NCBI RefSeq assembly: GCF_900240845.1
Contig: NZ_OERU01000003.1
Coordinates: forward strand, 1-64,000
Direction: 5' to 3'
Length of the DNA stretch: 64,000 nucleotides
Source: Peptostreptococcus faecalis
GTDB lineage: Bacteria > Bacillota > Clostridia > Peptostreptococcales > Peptostreptococcaceae
Under the pieces are notes generated by a model. That model ran no database searches, was not told the DNA's origin, and saw nothing but the letters and a program-made list of their open reading frames with translations. Below are positions 1-8,676 of this stretch, in pieces (within the stretch, counting starts at the first letter, position 1; the number at the start of each line of letters is the position of its first letter). The translations under genes and the position numbers were made by a program.

Positions 1-799
1 CTCTCATGCCTTTTTCTATTATCCCAATGAATTCAGAGACACTTTTTCTTCCATCATAAATCATATATTCAGGTATTGAATCTTCAATAAACCTGCAACC
101 TGCATCAACTCTAGTATTTCCTCTAAAATAAAGTTTTCTGGCATCCTGTGTCGCAACACCATCTTGTATGTCTCTATCTATAACACCCGTTAAAACACAA
201 TCAAAAATGTCTGAGAATACAGATTCATAGTTCCCCTGCAAGTTTGAGGTTAATATCTGATATCCTTCTGTCCCCTCATTTCCTTTATCTATTACGGTTT
301 TTAGTTTAGTATGTCCAATGACCATTATTCCTATTCCCATTCTATGTATATCGAAGAATAGCTTTTTAATGAGAGAACAGGCTTCTGCTTGTCCTCGCCC
401 AAATCCCCCATATGCTTCATTTATGCTAGAACAAGGTTTTCTACTTTTTCTTTCCCAAGATTCGCAAACTTCTTTTTCCACTATAGGTATAAGTTCATCT
501 ACTGTATCTAAACATATCATTTTAACCTTTTTAGCATCTTCGTCCTCAGAAGTTAGCCAATCCATTAATTCTTTCAAGTCATTCCATTCTTGTATGTGAG
601 ATGAAAATAGGTTGTTTTGTAGACTATCCCCACTTTCCACTCCTGTTCCTAGATATAAAAATTCTCCTGGATTAGGAGCAACACTCTTCCCAACTCTTAT
701 ACAAAGGTCTGTTTTTCCCCACTTTTTAACACCTCTGATATAAATTCTTAATTGTGTTATGTCAACTGCAACTTTCTTAATACTTGGTTTAAACGCCAT
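1..799 (-). CDS. Sak4-like RecA-fold annealing ATPase (AAA_24), partial
   Basis: This gene starts at ATG 797-799 and runs off the left edge, so its C-terminus is missing. A P-loop lies near residues 23-30 (GVKKWGKT) and a Walker B-like stretch (KMICLDTVDELI) follows about 100 residues later. This small single-domain RecA/Rad51-like NTPase layout is typical of the phage AAA_24 family, which includes Sak4-type single-strand annealing proteins used in phage recombination. The next gene upstream (828-1922) looks like an ssDNA-binding protein, and Sak4 proteins usually pair with one. The ATPase fold is seen directly; the annealing role comes from family knowledge and gene context. Confidence 0.7.
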   Translation of the reverse strand, partial: MAFKPSIKKVAVDITQLRIYIRGVKKWGKTDLCIRVGKSVAPNPGEFLYLGTGVESGDSLQNNLFSSHIQEWNDLKELMDWLTSEDEDAKKVKMICLDTVDELIPIVEKEVCESWERKSRKPCSSINEAYGGFGRGQAEACSLIKKLFFDIHRMGIGIMVIGHTKLKTVIDKGNEGTEGYQILTSNLQGNYESVFSDIFDCVLTGVIDRDIQDGVATQDARKLYFRGNTRVDAGCRFIEDSIPEYMIYDGRKSVSEFIGIIEKGMR

Positions 800-827
800 T
801 TAATTCCCCCTTTTTTATTTTAATTTA

Positions 828-1922
828 TTAAAATGGTGTATCTTCACCGAAAATATCACGATCATCAAGTTCTGTTAGGTTAGAAGAATCGCTTTTAATT
901 TCCTCTAAAGTAACTTCTTTCGCCCCCGTTATATCTTCTAATGTAAATACCATTTCTTTCGCACCTTCAGAGTAACCTCTTATATTACTTACGAATTTAT
1001 ACTTTTTAACAAACTCCCCTTTACCAATTCCTTTTTCTTTTTTTAATGCATCAAAAGTTGTAAAACCTATATCTATCAACTCTCTGTCTTGTTTACTTAG
1101 CATATCTTCGGTAAATTCAACTTCTGGAGACCCATTTATAACTTCAACATTCAACCCAACTAAACCAAGATTGTTTGTCTTTGGTGTGTACTTATCTTTT
1201 AATATTTCAAATACTCTATCTGGATTATCACCTAATTCTATCTCAACTGATACATCGCTTGCTTCATACAAATCCTGTCCATTTGGATCTTTTTCTCTTT
1301 TTTTAGTTAATGCTTTTCCTGATAAAATTCCTACATTATCTAACTTAAAGAACGAATCTTTTTCTGTATACATTTTTATGCTTGCAAAAGAAGATTCCCT
1401 CGGAGGTGTTCCATCCTCATTCATTGGTAGTACTTCTATTTTTTTGAAATTATAATTAGCATATGTTTTTTTGATTCCATCTTTAACATAATTGTTGTAA
1501 TCTATAGAACCATTTATCTTAACAATATCATTGTTAGTTATAATCCCATCCTGTATTGCCTTGTAAAGGTCTATCATAAAATCGTATTCAGAAACATATC
1601 TTTGTTCATTTTCCCTTGTAGACAGCTTGCAATGAAGATGACTTAGCTTATCAACTTCTATTTCTTTTCTTTTTGAGAAAGCAATCTTTCTAGCCTCTTT
1701 TTCCTTGTCTACGAAATAAAATACATCCCTTGATTCATCTAACGGTTTGAAGAAAACTTTTTCTAAATTATGAATGTTATATCCACTTTTTAAAGAAAGT
1801 TTCATTTTGATCATTTCGCTTTTTGCTGTTTTCTTTTTTTCGACACTAACTTTATTAGTTAAGATTCTTCCAGTGAACACAAAAGTATTAAAGCTGTCAA
1901 AACTTGTTTTTTTATCTTCCAT
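828..1922 (-). CDS. Probable phage ssDNA-binding (OB-fold, SSB-like) protein
   Basis: A 364-aa protein with start AAGGAG-N6-ATG. Around residues 135-165 there is a strand-rich segment (VKINGSIDYNNYV ... YNFKKIEVL) that reads like an OB-fold. The protein ends in an acidic tail, DDRDIFGEDTPF, resembling the SSB C-terminal tip (acidic residues then PF) that docks replication and repair partners. It lies directly upstream of the AAA_24 ATPase in the same operon. It is longer than a classical SSB (about 150 aa), so a two-domain protein is likely. I infer ssDNA binding from the tail and the neighbour; no family name is certain. Confidence 0.5.
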   Translation of the reverse strand: MEDKKTSFDSFNTFVFTGRILTNKVSVEKKKTAKSEMIKMKLSLKSGYNIHNLEKVFFKPLDESRDVFYFVDKEKEARKIAFSKRKEIEVDKLSHLHCKLSTRENEQRYVSEYDFMIDLYKAIQDGIITNNDIVKINGSIDYNNYVKDGIKKTYANYNFKKIEVLPMNEDGTPPRESSFASIKMYTEKDSFFKLDNVGILSGKALTKKREKDPNGQDLYEASDVSVEIELGDNPDRVFEILKDKYTPKTNNLGLVGLNVEVINGSPEVEFTEDMLSKQDRELIDIGFTTFDALKKEKGIGKGEFVKKYKFVSNIRGYSEGAKEMVFTLEDITGAKEVTLEEIKSDSSNLTELDDRDIFGEDTPF

Positions 1923-2018
1923 TCAATTCTCCTTTTTGTTATTCTATAATAACATAATTTTTTTGTTAAGTTCCAAGATGGACGCAAATATAGATAGTTG
2001 TTTTGTTACTATATGTAC

Positions 2019-2047
2019 ATTATATCATAATTGTAATGTTATGTCAA
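2019..2047 (-). promoter_or_regulatory. Sigma70 promoter with shared ACATAA...TTATG operator
   Basis: Read on the minus strand: TTGACA, a 17-nt spacer starting TAAC and ending TTATGA, then TATAAT. It faces the SSB/Sak4 gene pair. A weaker relative at 1946-1974 (poor -35, TATTAT -10, same TAAC and TTATGT) lies closer to the gene. Confidence 0.75.
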
Positions 2048-2086
2048 TGAATTTAGTTGAAAATGTATAATAAAATTCAACTTTCA

Positions 2087-2290
2087 TTATTGCTTTTTCA
2101 TTTTCATTTTCTTTAAACCCACATCGAAAGCTCTGTCAATTATAATATCTCTCTTTTCTTTGTTTATTTCTCCTGTATGTTTTTCAAGTTCTACTAAGAA
2201 ACCTGTGGTTTGTGCGACCATCATGTACCAGCTTGAAATTAACAAGATTATTGTTATTATATTTAAAATTATTAATAATGTTAAAGCCAT
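2087..2290 (-). CDS. Small membrane protein
   Basis: A 67-aa protein with start AAGGTGGTGA-N3-ATG. Residues 3-25 form one hydrophobic helix (LTLLIILNIITIILLISS) and the rest is a charged, probably cytoplasmic, tail ending KKMKMKKQ. Its role is unknown. It lies in the early operon just ahead of the SSB/Sak4 promoter. Confidence 0.6.
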   Translation of the reverse strand: MALTLLIILNIITIILLISSWYMMVAQTTGFLVELEKHTGEINKEKRDIIIDRAFDVGLKKMKMKKQ

Positions 2291-2307
2291 TATCTCACCA
2301 CCTTCCG

Positions 2308-2994
2308 TTAATTTCCCACAATCAATTCGTTCGCATATGGCAATGCTCTTATTTCATCCAACAATACACCCCATTCTTTGTCTAATCTGTGGTTCTTTCT
2401 TTGATGATAAATGTTTCTAAGTTCTTGATAATTTGTCACTATTGTTCTGGTCTGTAAAAATGATTCTGGTAACAGTTGTTTCGCCGCCCTTAGATATTTT
2501 GCATCTTTATTGTTTTCAAAATATTCCTGTTTTGCCATATTGATATCATGTGTTACATCTTTTAATGTATCCTTAATGTCCACATATGAACCATCTAAAA
2601 AATAATCTTCAATATAGAAATCATCTAAAGTTATATCTTTATCTTTCTGAAATAATTTATGCATAGTTGAGCAGCTATTCTTTTCAACAAATTTATATGT
2701 ATCAAATTCACTCCACCAATAGCGTGGCATTGTTATGTCCATCCACACTGTTATAAATCTAAGGAATTTACAGTGTTCTGTCCCTGCTTTAATTAATTGC
2801 TGGGCTAACCTTAGATTATCTTCTCCAAAACTAAAATTATAACCTATGATATTCCTACTATCTACATCATATACTGGGTCAAGAGTGCTATCGTCTTTTC
2901 TCCAAGAGTTCATCGGATTACGCATACCTTTTATAGCCGGTTCAAATCCAGCCACTTCTAATGTTTCAGCTTTCATATTATTGTATTGTATCAT
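2308..2994 (-). CDS. Phage protein of a conserved family, distantly ThyX-like
   Basis: A 228-aa protein with a strong RBS (GGAAGGG) before ATG 2992-2994. Signature stretches are GMRNPMNSW near the N-terminus, FLRFITVWMDITMPRYWWSEF near residues 78-97, then SCSTMHK and a C-terminal QELRNIYHQRKNHRLD. I recognise this pattern from Firmicute phages and prophages. The order of the aromatic/Arg segments recalls flavin-dependent thymidylate synthase (ThyX), but the RHRxxSxN motif is absent. Treat it as a ThyX-like fold at most, with enzyme activity unproven. Confidence 0.45.
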   Translation of the reverse strand: MIQYNNMKAETLEVAGFEPAIKGMRNPMNSWRKDDSTLDPVYDVDSRNIIGYNFSFGEDNLRLAQQLIKAGTEHCKFLRFITVWMDITMPRYWWSEFDTYKFVEKNSCSTMHKLFQKDKDITLDDFYIEDYFLDGSYVDIKDTLKDVTHDINMAKQEYFENNKDAKYLRAAKQLLPESFLQTRTIVTNYQELRNIYHQRKNHRLDKEWGVLLDEIRALPYANELIVGN

Positions 2995-3402
2995 TTATAA
3001 TTTCCCTTCCTCTAACAACTTTGTCTTTTCTTCGTCTATATCTTCCTCATGTATAAAACAAATCATTGTTTCCTTTGTCTTTTCATTAACTTCAAAAAAA
3101 GAATACATTTCACATCCAGAAATAGATAACTTATAAGGTCTTATAATCTTGCCATTTTTTAGAACAACTTTTTCTACATCAGTATATTTGTGATTATACT
3201 CTGCTTTTACATTAATTTTCCCATTAATAAGCATTTTATCTTCTAATTGAACTTCTATTGCAGGGACTAATACTCCTAAGCTCCTAGCAAGTCTTGTCCT
3301 TTTAAACATAAATACTCCCTTATAACCATCTATACCAAATATCTTTCCATCTTCTACTTCACTGTTATTCTTAATTACCTCTATCTCTTTTTCTGTATAC
3401 AT
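2995..3402 (-). CDS. Hypothetical protein
   Basis: A 135-aa protein. I chose ATG 3400-3402 (MYTEKEIEVI) because AGGGAGG precedes it at good distance; a longer reading from 3462 overlaps the neighbour and has no RBS. Mixed alpha/beta composition with no recognised domain. Its stop abuts the start of the ThyX-like gene, which suggests translational coupling. Confidence 0.6.
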   Translation of the reverse strand: MYTEKEIEVIKNNSEVEDGKIFGIDGYKGVFMFKRTRLARSLGVLVPAIEVQLEDKMLINGKINVKAEYNHKYTDVEKVVLKNGKIIRPYKLSISGCEMYSFFEVNEKTKETMICFIHEEDIDEEKTKLLEEGKL

Positions 3403-3413
3403 CTTATACCTCC

Positions 3414-4034
3414 CTAATCTATTGTTCCTACAAAGCGTCCATCCTCTTGTTCTAAAAGCCAAATATCACTATTTTGTACCACTTTCAATTTTTCAATTAA
3501 TTGATTTGTTTCTGCAATAGTCTTTAAATCATATAAGTCTATATCCAATTTTTCAGAAGAAAATGAATCATCAAAAGTATGTCCTATGTCGTCAAAGAAC
3601 ATATCGCCAATATCTATAAGTTGATCTTTCACATATATATCGGTTGAAGCCTCACTCCAGTAATCCGACTCTTCCATATCAGCTTTACTTATTGATAACA
3701 AACCTTGATTCCTATTTACACATTCTGTGTTTAAATATTTCTTGTCAATTTCTGGATACAACTCCATTAGTTTATCAATATCAGATTGTTTGTCTGTGAG
3801 GCCTCCATGGACTATTCTCTTGGAATTTTTAAAATTTGACTTCTCTTTTTTATTATTATGTAGATAATCCAAAGTATCGAGTATAATATCTTGACTACCA
3901 TCTAAATACTTTAGTAATTTTATGCTCTCTATTATGCCTGGGATAGTAAACCCTTCCCAGTGATAATAAATATTACCCATTCTCTTTTTATCTTCTTTAT
4001 TTTCATATATATTAATTACTAATCTCTGTCCCAT
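3414..4034 (-). CDS. Hypothetical protein (MGQRLVINIY family)
   Basis: A 206-aa soluble protein with start AAGGAG-N6-ATG. The N-terminus MGQRLVINIYENK followed by YYHWEGFT resembles a family of uncharacterised phage proteins with the same opening. The C-terminal half is acidic. It overlaps the end of the upstream gene by 23 nt, as in a translationally coupled pair. No function is assigned. Confidence 0.6.
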   Translation of the reverse strand: MGQRLVINIYENKEDKKRMGNIYYHWEGFTIPGIIESIKLLKYLDGSQDIILDTLDYLHNNKKEKSNFKNSKRIVHGGLTDKQSDIDKLMELYPEIDKKYLNTECVNRNQGLLSISKADMEESDYWSEASTDIYVKDQLIDIGDMFFDDIGHTFDDSFSSEKLDIDLYDLKTIAETNQLIEKLKVVQNSDIWLLEQEDGRFVGTID

Positions 4035-4806
4035 TCTTATTCTCCTTAACCCATAAATTTAATTCTACTTCTTTGTTATTAGGAAACCAATTTTGCCATG
4101 GGTCTCTAACAGAAACATTATCATAGTCATAGTAATCTTTACTTTTTTCTTTTAAAGGTGTTAAAATTAGAGGATGTTTAGCTAAACATACAGTTTTATA
4201 TCTGTGATCATTTAGAAGTAACTTTTTAATCTCTTTTATTTTATCTATCTCAACACCATAACTATATAGTACTCTTGTTATATTTTGATTTTCTCTTTTC
4301 ATTTCTAGTAATTTTTCGTTAGACTCTAAAACTTCTTTTATAATTTCAGTTTGTTCATATCCCTTTAATGTTTTAATCATATACAGTGTATCTAGTTCCG
4401 AAGCTTTAGTAATACTGTTTGATAATCTTACCTCGTCACCTTCAATAATTTCGACATCCAATGTTTCATTATGAAAAACATCAATTGAAATACTTCTATA
4501 TATCTCTTCTTTATCATTATATGAACAGTCTAAATATGTAGGAACATCCCTTTTTATATTTTCATTAAATATTTTTATGGTTTCATTTTTAGAGAGTTTC
4601 CCTCTAAGGTATTTAATCATTAATCCATGTAGTGCATGAATATCTATTAATGAATTTTTATAAATAAATCTCCCATAATCATCATGTTCTCTTAATATCA
4701 ATGGGTTTTGCAAACTTAATATTTTTGCAAAGTTTTTATCTAGTGGCATTTTACAACTTTTCTTTAATTGTCTTCCGTTTGTTAGCAAAAAATTAAAACA
4801 TCCCAT
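4012..4806 (-). CDS. Hypothetical protein, start uncertain
   Basis: Up to 264 aa. The first ATG (4804-4806) comes just 3 nt after the stop codon region of the upstream gene and has no RBS; an in-frame ATG at 4747-4749 (MPLDKNFAKIL) is preceded by a weak AAGAAAAG. The sequence before the first ATG belongs to a 72-bp patch shared with 54.1 kb, so recombination may have removed the native RBS. The protein is helical and soluble, with no recognised domain. Confidence 0.5.
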   Translation of the reverse strand: MGCFNFLLTNGRQLKKSCKMPLDKNFAKILSLQNPLILREHDDYGRFIYKNSLIDIHALHGLMIKYLRGKLSKNETIKIFNENIKRDVPTYLDCSYNDKEEIYRSISIDVFHNETLDVEIIEGDEVRLSNSITKASELDTLYMIKTLKGYEQTEIIKEVLESNEKLLEMKRENQNITRVLYSYGVEIDKIKEIKKLLLNDHRYKTVCLAKHPLILTPLKEKSKDYYDYDNVSVRDPWQNWFPNNKEVELNLWVKENKNGTEISN

Positions 4807-5226
4807 TTAAATTGTCTCATCTATATTTATCTTAATTTCTTTTTTCCAATCCAACATTTCCTTTGGATCCATCTTGTAACATTCAAATTTTATTTTTGTT
4901 ATCTCTTCTATTTTCTCAATATTCTCTTTTATTCTTTCGATATTCAAGAAATCTTCTAACTCATATTCCTTTATATGATTTTCTATATAAGAAATATAAT
5001 CTTCTTTATTTTCCACTTCTAGCTTTAATATTTCTGAAATCAGAACATCACATTCATTTTTTAAGTGCTGAAGATTAAAAATATATTCTGGCAGCCTATC
5101 AAATAATAATGCTTGTTCTTTTTCTTCTGCATACGTCCATTCTTTTTTGAACGTTAAATTCATATTTGACATAATTTCACATCTTTCATCTCTTATTGCT
5201 TCAATTATTGTTTGTCTTAAATTCAT
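4807..5226 (-). CDS. Hypothetical protein with C-terminus shared with a tail-region gene
   Basis: A 139-aa charged helical protein. I chose ATG 5224-5226 (MNLRQTIIEA) because GGAGA lies just upstream. Its last 21-23 codons (ending WKKEIKINIDETI) match the end of the unrelated gene at 53328-54209, at both DNA and protein level. The rest of the two proteins shows no similarity, so the 3' end was probably acquired by recombination. Confidence 0.6.
   Translation of the reverse strand: MNLRQTIIEAIRDERCEIMSNMNLTFKKEWTYAEEKEQALLFDRLPEYIFNLQHLKNECDVLISEILKLEVENKEDYISYIENHIKEYELEDFLNIERIKENIEKIEEITKIKFECYKMDPKEMLDWKKEIKINIDETI
4808..4879 (-). repeat. 72-bp patch, copy A (inverted relative to copy B at 54137-54208)
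   Basis: On the minus strand this runs from TTACAAGAT to ACAATTTA and matches 54137-54208 at 71 of 72 positions. In both places it encodes the extreme C-terminus of a protein and ends at the stop codon. Confidence 0.9.
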
Positions 5227-5239
5227 ATATTCTCCTTTA

Positions 5240-5554
5240 TTATTTATTTTGATTTTCAATCATATGATTCATAATCTTGCATCTCAAATCTAAAGGAAAC
5301 TCTTTTAGATTAATAGTTGTTGTAAGGTTATGTTTTTTATCAAACTCCATCATACCTTCTGCTAATTTAAATGCCAATGTATTCTCTCTCACTTCAATTT
5401 CATCGACTCTATTATTGGCATGGTAACACTTTTCGCCTAAACTAGCTATCTTTTCCAATAATAACTGGATTTCAAGTCTTCTAAACTTATCGTCCCCAGA
5501 TATTTCAAATTCTTCGTTTTCTATATCTTCTTGTACATCTCTTGTTAAACCCAT
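5240..5554 (-). CDS. Hypothetical coiled-coil-like protein
   Basis: A 104-aa, acidic, mostly helical protein with start AAGGAG-N4-ATG. Residues 25-70 (LEIQLLLEKIASLGEK ...) could form a coiled coil. No family recognised. It belongs to the early operon; the next gene starts 13 nt after its stop. Confidence 0.55.
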   Translation of the reverse strand: MGLTRDVQEDIENEEFEISGDDKFRRLEIQLLLEKIASLGEKCYHANNRVDEIEVRENTLAFKLAEGMMEFDKKHNLTTTINLKEFPLDLRCKIMNHMIENQNK

Positions 5555-5660
5555 ATATTCTCCTTTATTTTATTAATTATTTTGCTTTTTACTTGTTTTA
5601 TTAAGTTTATATCGAATTAAATTTTATTTATTTAAGTGTACTCACAATAAAACATCTCTT

Positions 5661-6305
5661 TTATTGCACTATATGTTCACTCATTTTTCCACCTTTAAAT
5701 CGAACATATTTTTTTATTTCATTTCCATTTCTTATCACAAATCCTTCCACGTGTCTATCCTTAGTCTTTATATATTCGCTGTATATTTCGTCTAATTCTG
5801 ATAAACATGGATAATTTTCTAATTGTGCTACAATAGGAACAACTTCCATAAAGTTTGGTATCTCTTGATTTATAAAAACATATTTGATTAAGCCTAAATC
5901 ATAATTTAATTTCGAAATCTCATATTCTTCATTTATATTTGCTTTTGCAAAAGGATTAAATCTACAGAATTCTTTTCCATATTTAATTCTTCCCATGGCT
6001 ATCCATTCTCCAAATACGCAACTCTTTTCATTTATATTATTTCTAAGTTCTTCACCATGTTCTTGCAACCATTCATAAAGACCTTTGTATAATTCTTTAT
6101 ATAAATCTTCGTGTTGTTCCAATCTATCTATGTTATAAATTCTATTTCTTGTAGCAATATGTAATTCTCCATCTAATTTGAAAAACCCTAAGTTAGAACC
6201 ATCTAATTTTTCTGTTAGAACTATTCCTTTACTTGTTCCTACTCTTTGTGTTTTTGGGTATAAGGACTTCTTTACCCAACCTTTATCTTTTATGTCTTCT
6301 CTCAT
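5661..6305 (-). CDS. ATP-dependent RNA ligase (Rnl2-like)
   Basis: A 214-aa nucleotidyltransferase domain. Motif I is TEKLDGSN, with the adenylated lysine at K33; a motif III-like FGEWIAMGRI follows. Motif IV is EGFVIR near residue 190 and motif V is KKYVRFKGGK near the C-terminus. Length and motif order match the minimal T4 Rnl2-type catalytic core without a long C-terminal domain. Such phage ligases seal nicks in RNA, for example after host nuclease attack on tRNA. It lies next to a deoxyribosyltransferase-like gene. The fold is clear; the physiological substrate is inferred. Confidence 0.85.
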   Translation of the reverse strand: MREDIKDKGWVKKSLYPKTQRVGTSKGIVLTEKLDGSNLGFFKLDGELHIATRNRIYNIDRLEQHEDLYKELYKGLYEWLQEHGEELRNNINEKSCVFGEWIAMGRIKYGKEFCRFNPFAKANINEEYEISKLNYDLGLIKYVFINQEIPNFMEVVPIVAQLENYPCLSELDEIYSEYIKTKDRHVEGFVIRNGNEIKKYVRFKGGKMSEHIVQ

Positions 6306-6312
6306 TGTTCCC

Positions 6313-6903
6313 CTATACTTTCTCTATATCTTCTTTAAATACAAGCATTGCACCATATGTACTTTTAAATTCAATTGTGTAACATTCTGTGTTCATCTCA
6401 ATATAAGCTTTTGTGATAACTGCTGTCTCACCATATTCACGAATCTTTTCATTGATTAATTTTACTTTATCACCTTTTTTGAATTTCATTCTGTTAATTA
6501 TTCGATTAATTCTTTCGTTTTCAATTTCCAAATATTCAGCTACTTCTTCTAAACTTTTAAAGTATCTTCCACCATTTCTGTTAACCATTTCTCCCACTTG
6601 ATTTAATGATCTGTATTTCCCTTTAGTCCAACCATTACCAGTGTTGCCTAATAGGCAAAAAATTGTTTTCTCAGGTTTTTTGTTACTATCATCTATAACT
6701 TCTGCTATAGAATAAACACCTGTCATTTCTGGTGTGATTACATACAAACAAAAATCACAAATTTCTCTTTGTTCCCTCTCTTCTTCCATACACTCCTCTG
6801 TCCAGTCACCTACAACTGGATTAAAGTAATTAATTGTAAGCATTGGCATTAAATCATCTCTCCATGTACTATTATTGCAAGTACCACCTAAGAATACTTT
6901 CAT
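6313..6903 (-). CDS. Nucleoside 2-deoxyribosyltransferase-like protein with C-terminal SH3/KOW-like domain
   Basis: A 196-aa protein. The N-terminal 120 residues start MKVFLGGTCNNSTWRDDL and continue YFNPVVGDWTEEC, then CDFCLYVITPEMTGVYSIAE; this is the pattern of the nucleoside 2-deoxyribosyltransferase-like family (PF15891). The family exchanges bases on deoxynucleosides or cleaves nucleotides, and in phages it is often near nucleotide metabolism genes. The last 60 residues (MKFKKGDKVKLI ... VFKEDIEKV) look like a small beta-barrel (SH3/KOW type), so this is a fusion. The start has AAGGAG-N6-ATG. Confidence 0.7.
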   Translation of the reverse strand: MKVFLGGTCNNSTWRDDLMPMLTINYFNPVVGDWTEECMEEEREQREICDFCLYVITPEMTGVYSIAEVIDDSNKKPEKTIFCLLGNTGNGWTKGKYRSLNQVGEMVNRNGGRYFKSLEEVAEYLEIENERINRIINRMKFKKGDKVKLINEKIREYGETAVITKAYIEMNTECYTIEFKSTYGAMLVFKEDIEKV

Positions 6904-6906
6904 ATA

Positions 6907-7122
6907 TTACTCCTTTGTCTTATTATTAAAATATATATTCTTTTTAGTCTTTTCTATAAATTCCTCTGATTTTTTAATATTTTTCTCAAAATCTTCATTA
7001 AAAATCTTTTTATTATCTTTTTTAAAATCTTTGATTGCCCATATCATTATTCCAACCATAATTATAAATACTATAAATTGAAAGACTATCCACATTAATG
7101 CCACTATCCCTAATTGTTCCAT
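6907..7122 (-). CDS. Small membrane protein
   Basis: A 71-aa protein with a hydrophobic N-terminal helix (residues 6-29, IVALMWIVFQFIVFIIMVGI) and a lysine-rich cytoplasmic tail predicted to be coiled. Start AAGGAG-N5-ATG. Unknown role. Confidence 0.55.
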   Translation of the reverse strand: MEQLGIVALMWIVFQFIVFIIMVGIMIWAIKDFKKDNKKIFNEDFEKNIKKSEEFIEKTKKNIYFNNKTKE

Positions 7123-7132
7123 TTATTTCTCC

Positions 7133-7366
7133 TTACATAAATTTATTTGTTATTAAATTCATTACTTCTGGTAATAGTTGCTCATCTATTGACTCTTCTT
7201 GGAATAGGCTTTGTAATGTATACTTAAATCGTTTACCACATTCTATTAAATTTTCTTCACTTAGATAAACTTCTTTTCGTAAACTTTCAGTTTTCGTTGT
7301 GGCTATTTTGTAAACATTATATTTTCTTCCACCAATTCTTATCTCAGTTATTTTGACATTTTCCAT
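7133..7366 (-). CDS. Hypothetical protein
   Basis: A 77-aa soluble protein with AGGGAGA before ATG. No recognised domain. It sits between two small membrane-protein genes. Confidence 0.55.
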   Translation of the reverse strand: MENVKITEIRIGGRKYNVYKIATTKTESLRKEVYLSEENLIECGKRFKYTLQSLFQEESIDEQLLPEVMNLITNKFM

Positions 7367-7570
7367 TTACTTCTCCCTAGATTTCTCAAGTTCTTTTTTT
7401 ATACTTTTCTCTAATTTACTATAATTATCATCTATACATTCCCCTAACATCTTTATACGTTTGTCTAAACATTCAAGCATGATACCAACACTATATCTAA
7501 GTATTAAAATAGATATTATTTGGGTCGTTAAGACAAAGATAAATATTGATAATTTTATAAACACTTCCAT
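7367..7570 (-). CDS. Small membrane protein
   Basis: A 67-aa protein. Residues 5-30 are one membrane helix (IKLSIFIFVLTTQIISILIL), followed by a charged amphipathic tail. Its start overlaps the stop region of the upstream gene at 7570, so the two are probably translationally coupled. Confidence 0.55.
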   Translation of the reverse strand: MEVFIKLSIFIFVLTTQIISILILRYSVGIMLECLDKRIKMLGECIDDNYSKLEKSIKKELEKSREK

Positions 7571-7938
7571 TAAGAACTCACTCCAAATTCTCCAATTTTG
7601 TCATTTACTCTAATTAAACAGGGTTCTTCCATTGTATTCTGAATTAATATTGAAACTTCTTCATATGGATAAATATTTAAGTTGGATATTTTAATTGGAC
7701 TAACCGAACATCCTTTAAGCTTAGAACTCACCCAGTGCCCTTCTCCAAAATCTAATATATGTCCTGTTCCACATATTATCGCTTCTAGTGGCTTTAGAAT
7801 ATAATGGTTATCTTTTAAATCAACTATCCTCCCTTTTTTATTTATAATTTTAAATTTTTTTACAAATAAGTCATTCCAACTCTCTGTTTCTTTTTCTTTT
7901 TTTGGAAATGTTGCTATATCTTTTATTTTTTTTATCAT
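7570..7938 (-). CDS. Possible dUTPase-like beta-barrel protein
   Basis: A 122-aa protein with start AGAGGT-N5-ATG. The second half reads like a trimeric dUTPase/dCTP deaminase barrel: LKPLEAIICGTGHILDFG, then LKGCSVSPIKISN, VSILIQNTM and NDKIGEFGV. It is close in length to viral dUTPases (about 140 aa), but the usual catalytic YxGxR motif is not visible. It could therefore be a non-catalytic relative. The fold assignment is tentative. Confidence 0.35.
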   Translation of the reverse strand: MIKKIKDIATFPKKEKETESWNDLFVKKFKIINKKGRIVDLKDNHYILKPLEAIICGTGHILDFGEGHWVSSKLKGCSVSPIKISNLNIYPYEEVSILIQNTMEEPCLIRVNDKIGEFGVSS

Positions 7939-7992
7939 AATTTACCTCTTTCTATTTATTATTCTATTCTTCTACTCAATAAAAGAGTGATT

Positions 7993-8298
7993 TTAACCAA
8001 CTTCTACTTCTTGCCAAAAGGACATTTTAGCAGCCCCTTCAATTAATTCGTCTAACTCTTTTATTTTTTCTTCCGTTTCTTCACAAAAATAATCTGCTAA
8101 AACATATAATTTTAAAACATCTGTAGCAAGAGAAAAACTTCTACCCGATAGTCTTGGATTTGGTGCTGTTCTTATCATCTCTTTTACTGCTTCTCTATCT
8201 ATTACACCATTTTTTATTTTTCCGTCATCTTTCAGTTTTAATAAAATCTGAGCCACTCTATAATCTGGATTAGTCATTATTACTATGTTTTTATCCAT
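7993..8298 (-). CDS. Hypothetical protein
   Basis: A 101-aa helical protein, start GAGGGGAAA-N5-ATG. It overlaps the stop of the upstream gene by a few nucleotides. No recognised domain. Confidence 0.55.
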   Translation of the reverse strand: MDKNIVIMTNPDYRVAQILLKLKDDGKIKNGVIDREAVKEMIRTAPNPRLSGRSFSLATDVLKLYVLADYFCEETEEKIKELDELIEGAAKMSFWQEVEVG

Positions 8299-8641
8299 TG
8301 ATCTTTCCCCTCAATAATTCTTCAACTTTTCTAATTTCTTCTAAATACTGACTCTTTAATTTATCTAAATATTCTTCTTTTGTGTAAATAGAAAGTCTAT
8401 ACTCTATGGGTTCATCCCAATCACCATCAGACTCTAATGTAATGGTATTTATATTACCTTTAATGAACTCGAATATCTCCCCTTTTTCTTCTAGCGCCTC
8501 ATTTTCATCTATGTTGATCCAATCACATATCACTTCTCTTCTGTTATCTTCACAATCACTTATTTTCTCTTTACCATAATTCTCTTCAAAGCTCCCGCCT
8601 CTATATTTATTTTCAATCACCAATATTTTTTTGTTCTTCAT
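8291..8641 (-). CDS. Hypothetical acidic protein
   Basis: A 116-aa protein. I chose ATG 8639-8641 (MKNKKILVIENKY) because AAGGAGA precedes it by a normal distance; a start at 8728 would lie inside the upstream gene with no RBS. No recognised domain. Confidence 0.55.
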   Translation of the reverse strand: MKNKKILVIENKYRGGSFEENYGKEKISDCEDNRREVICDWINIDENEALEEKGEIFEFIKGNINTITLESDGDWDEPIEYRLSIYTKEEYLDKLKSQYLEEIRKVEELLRGKING

Positions 8642-8676
8642 ATCATTCTCCTTATCACAATCACTTAATGAGTTTA

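Noticed and set aside
5661-6305. DNA ligase
   Set aside because: Motif order is shared, but the short 214-aa size without an OB domain and the motif context fit an Rnl2-like RNA ligase better.
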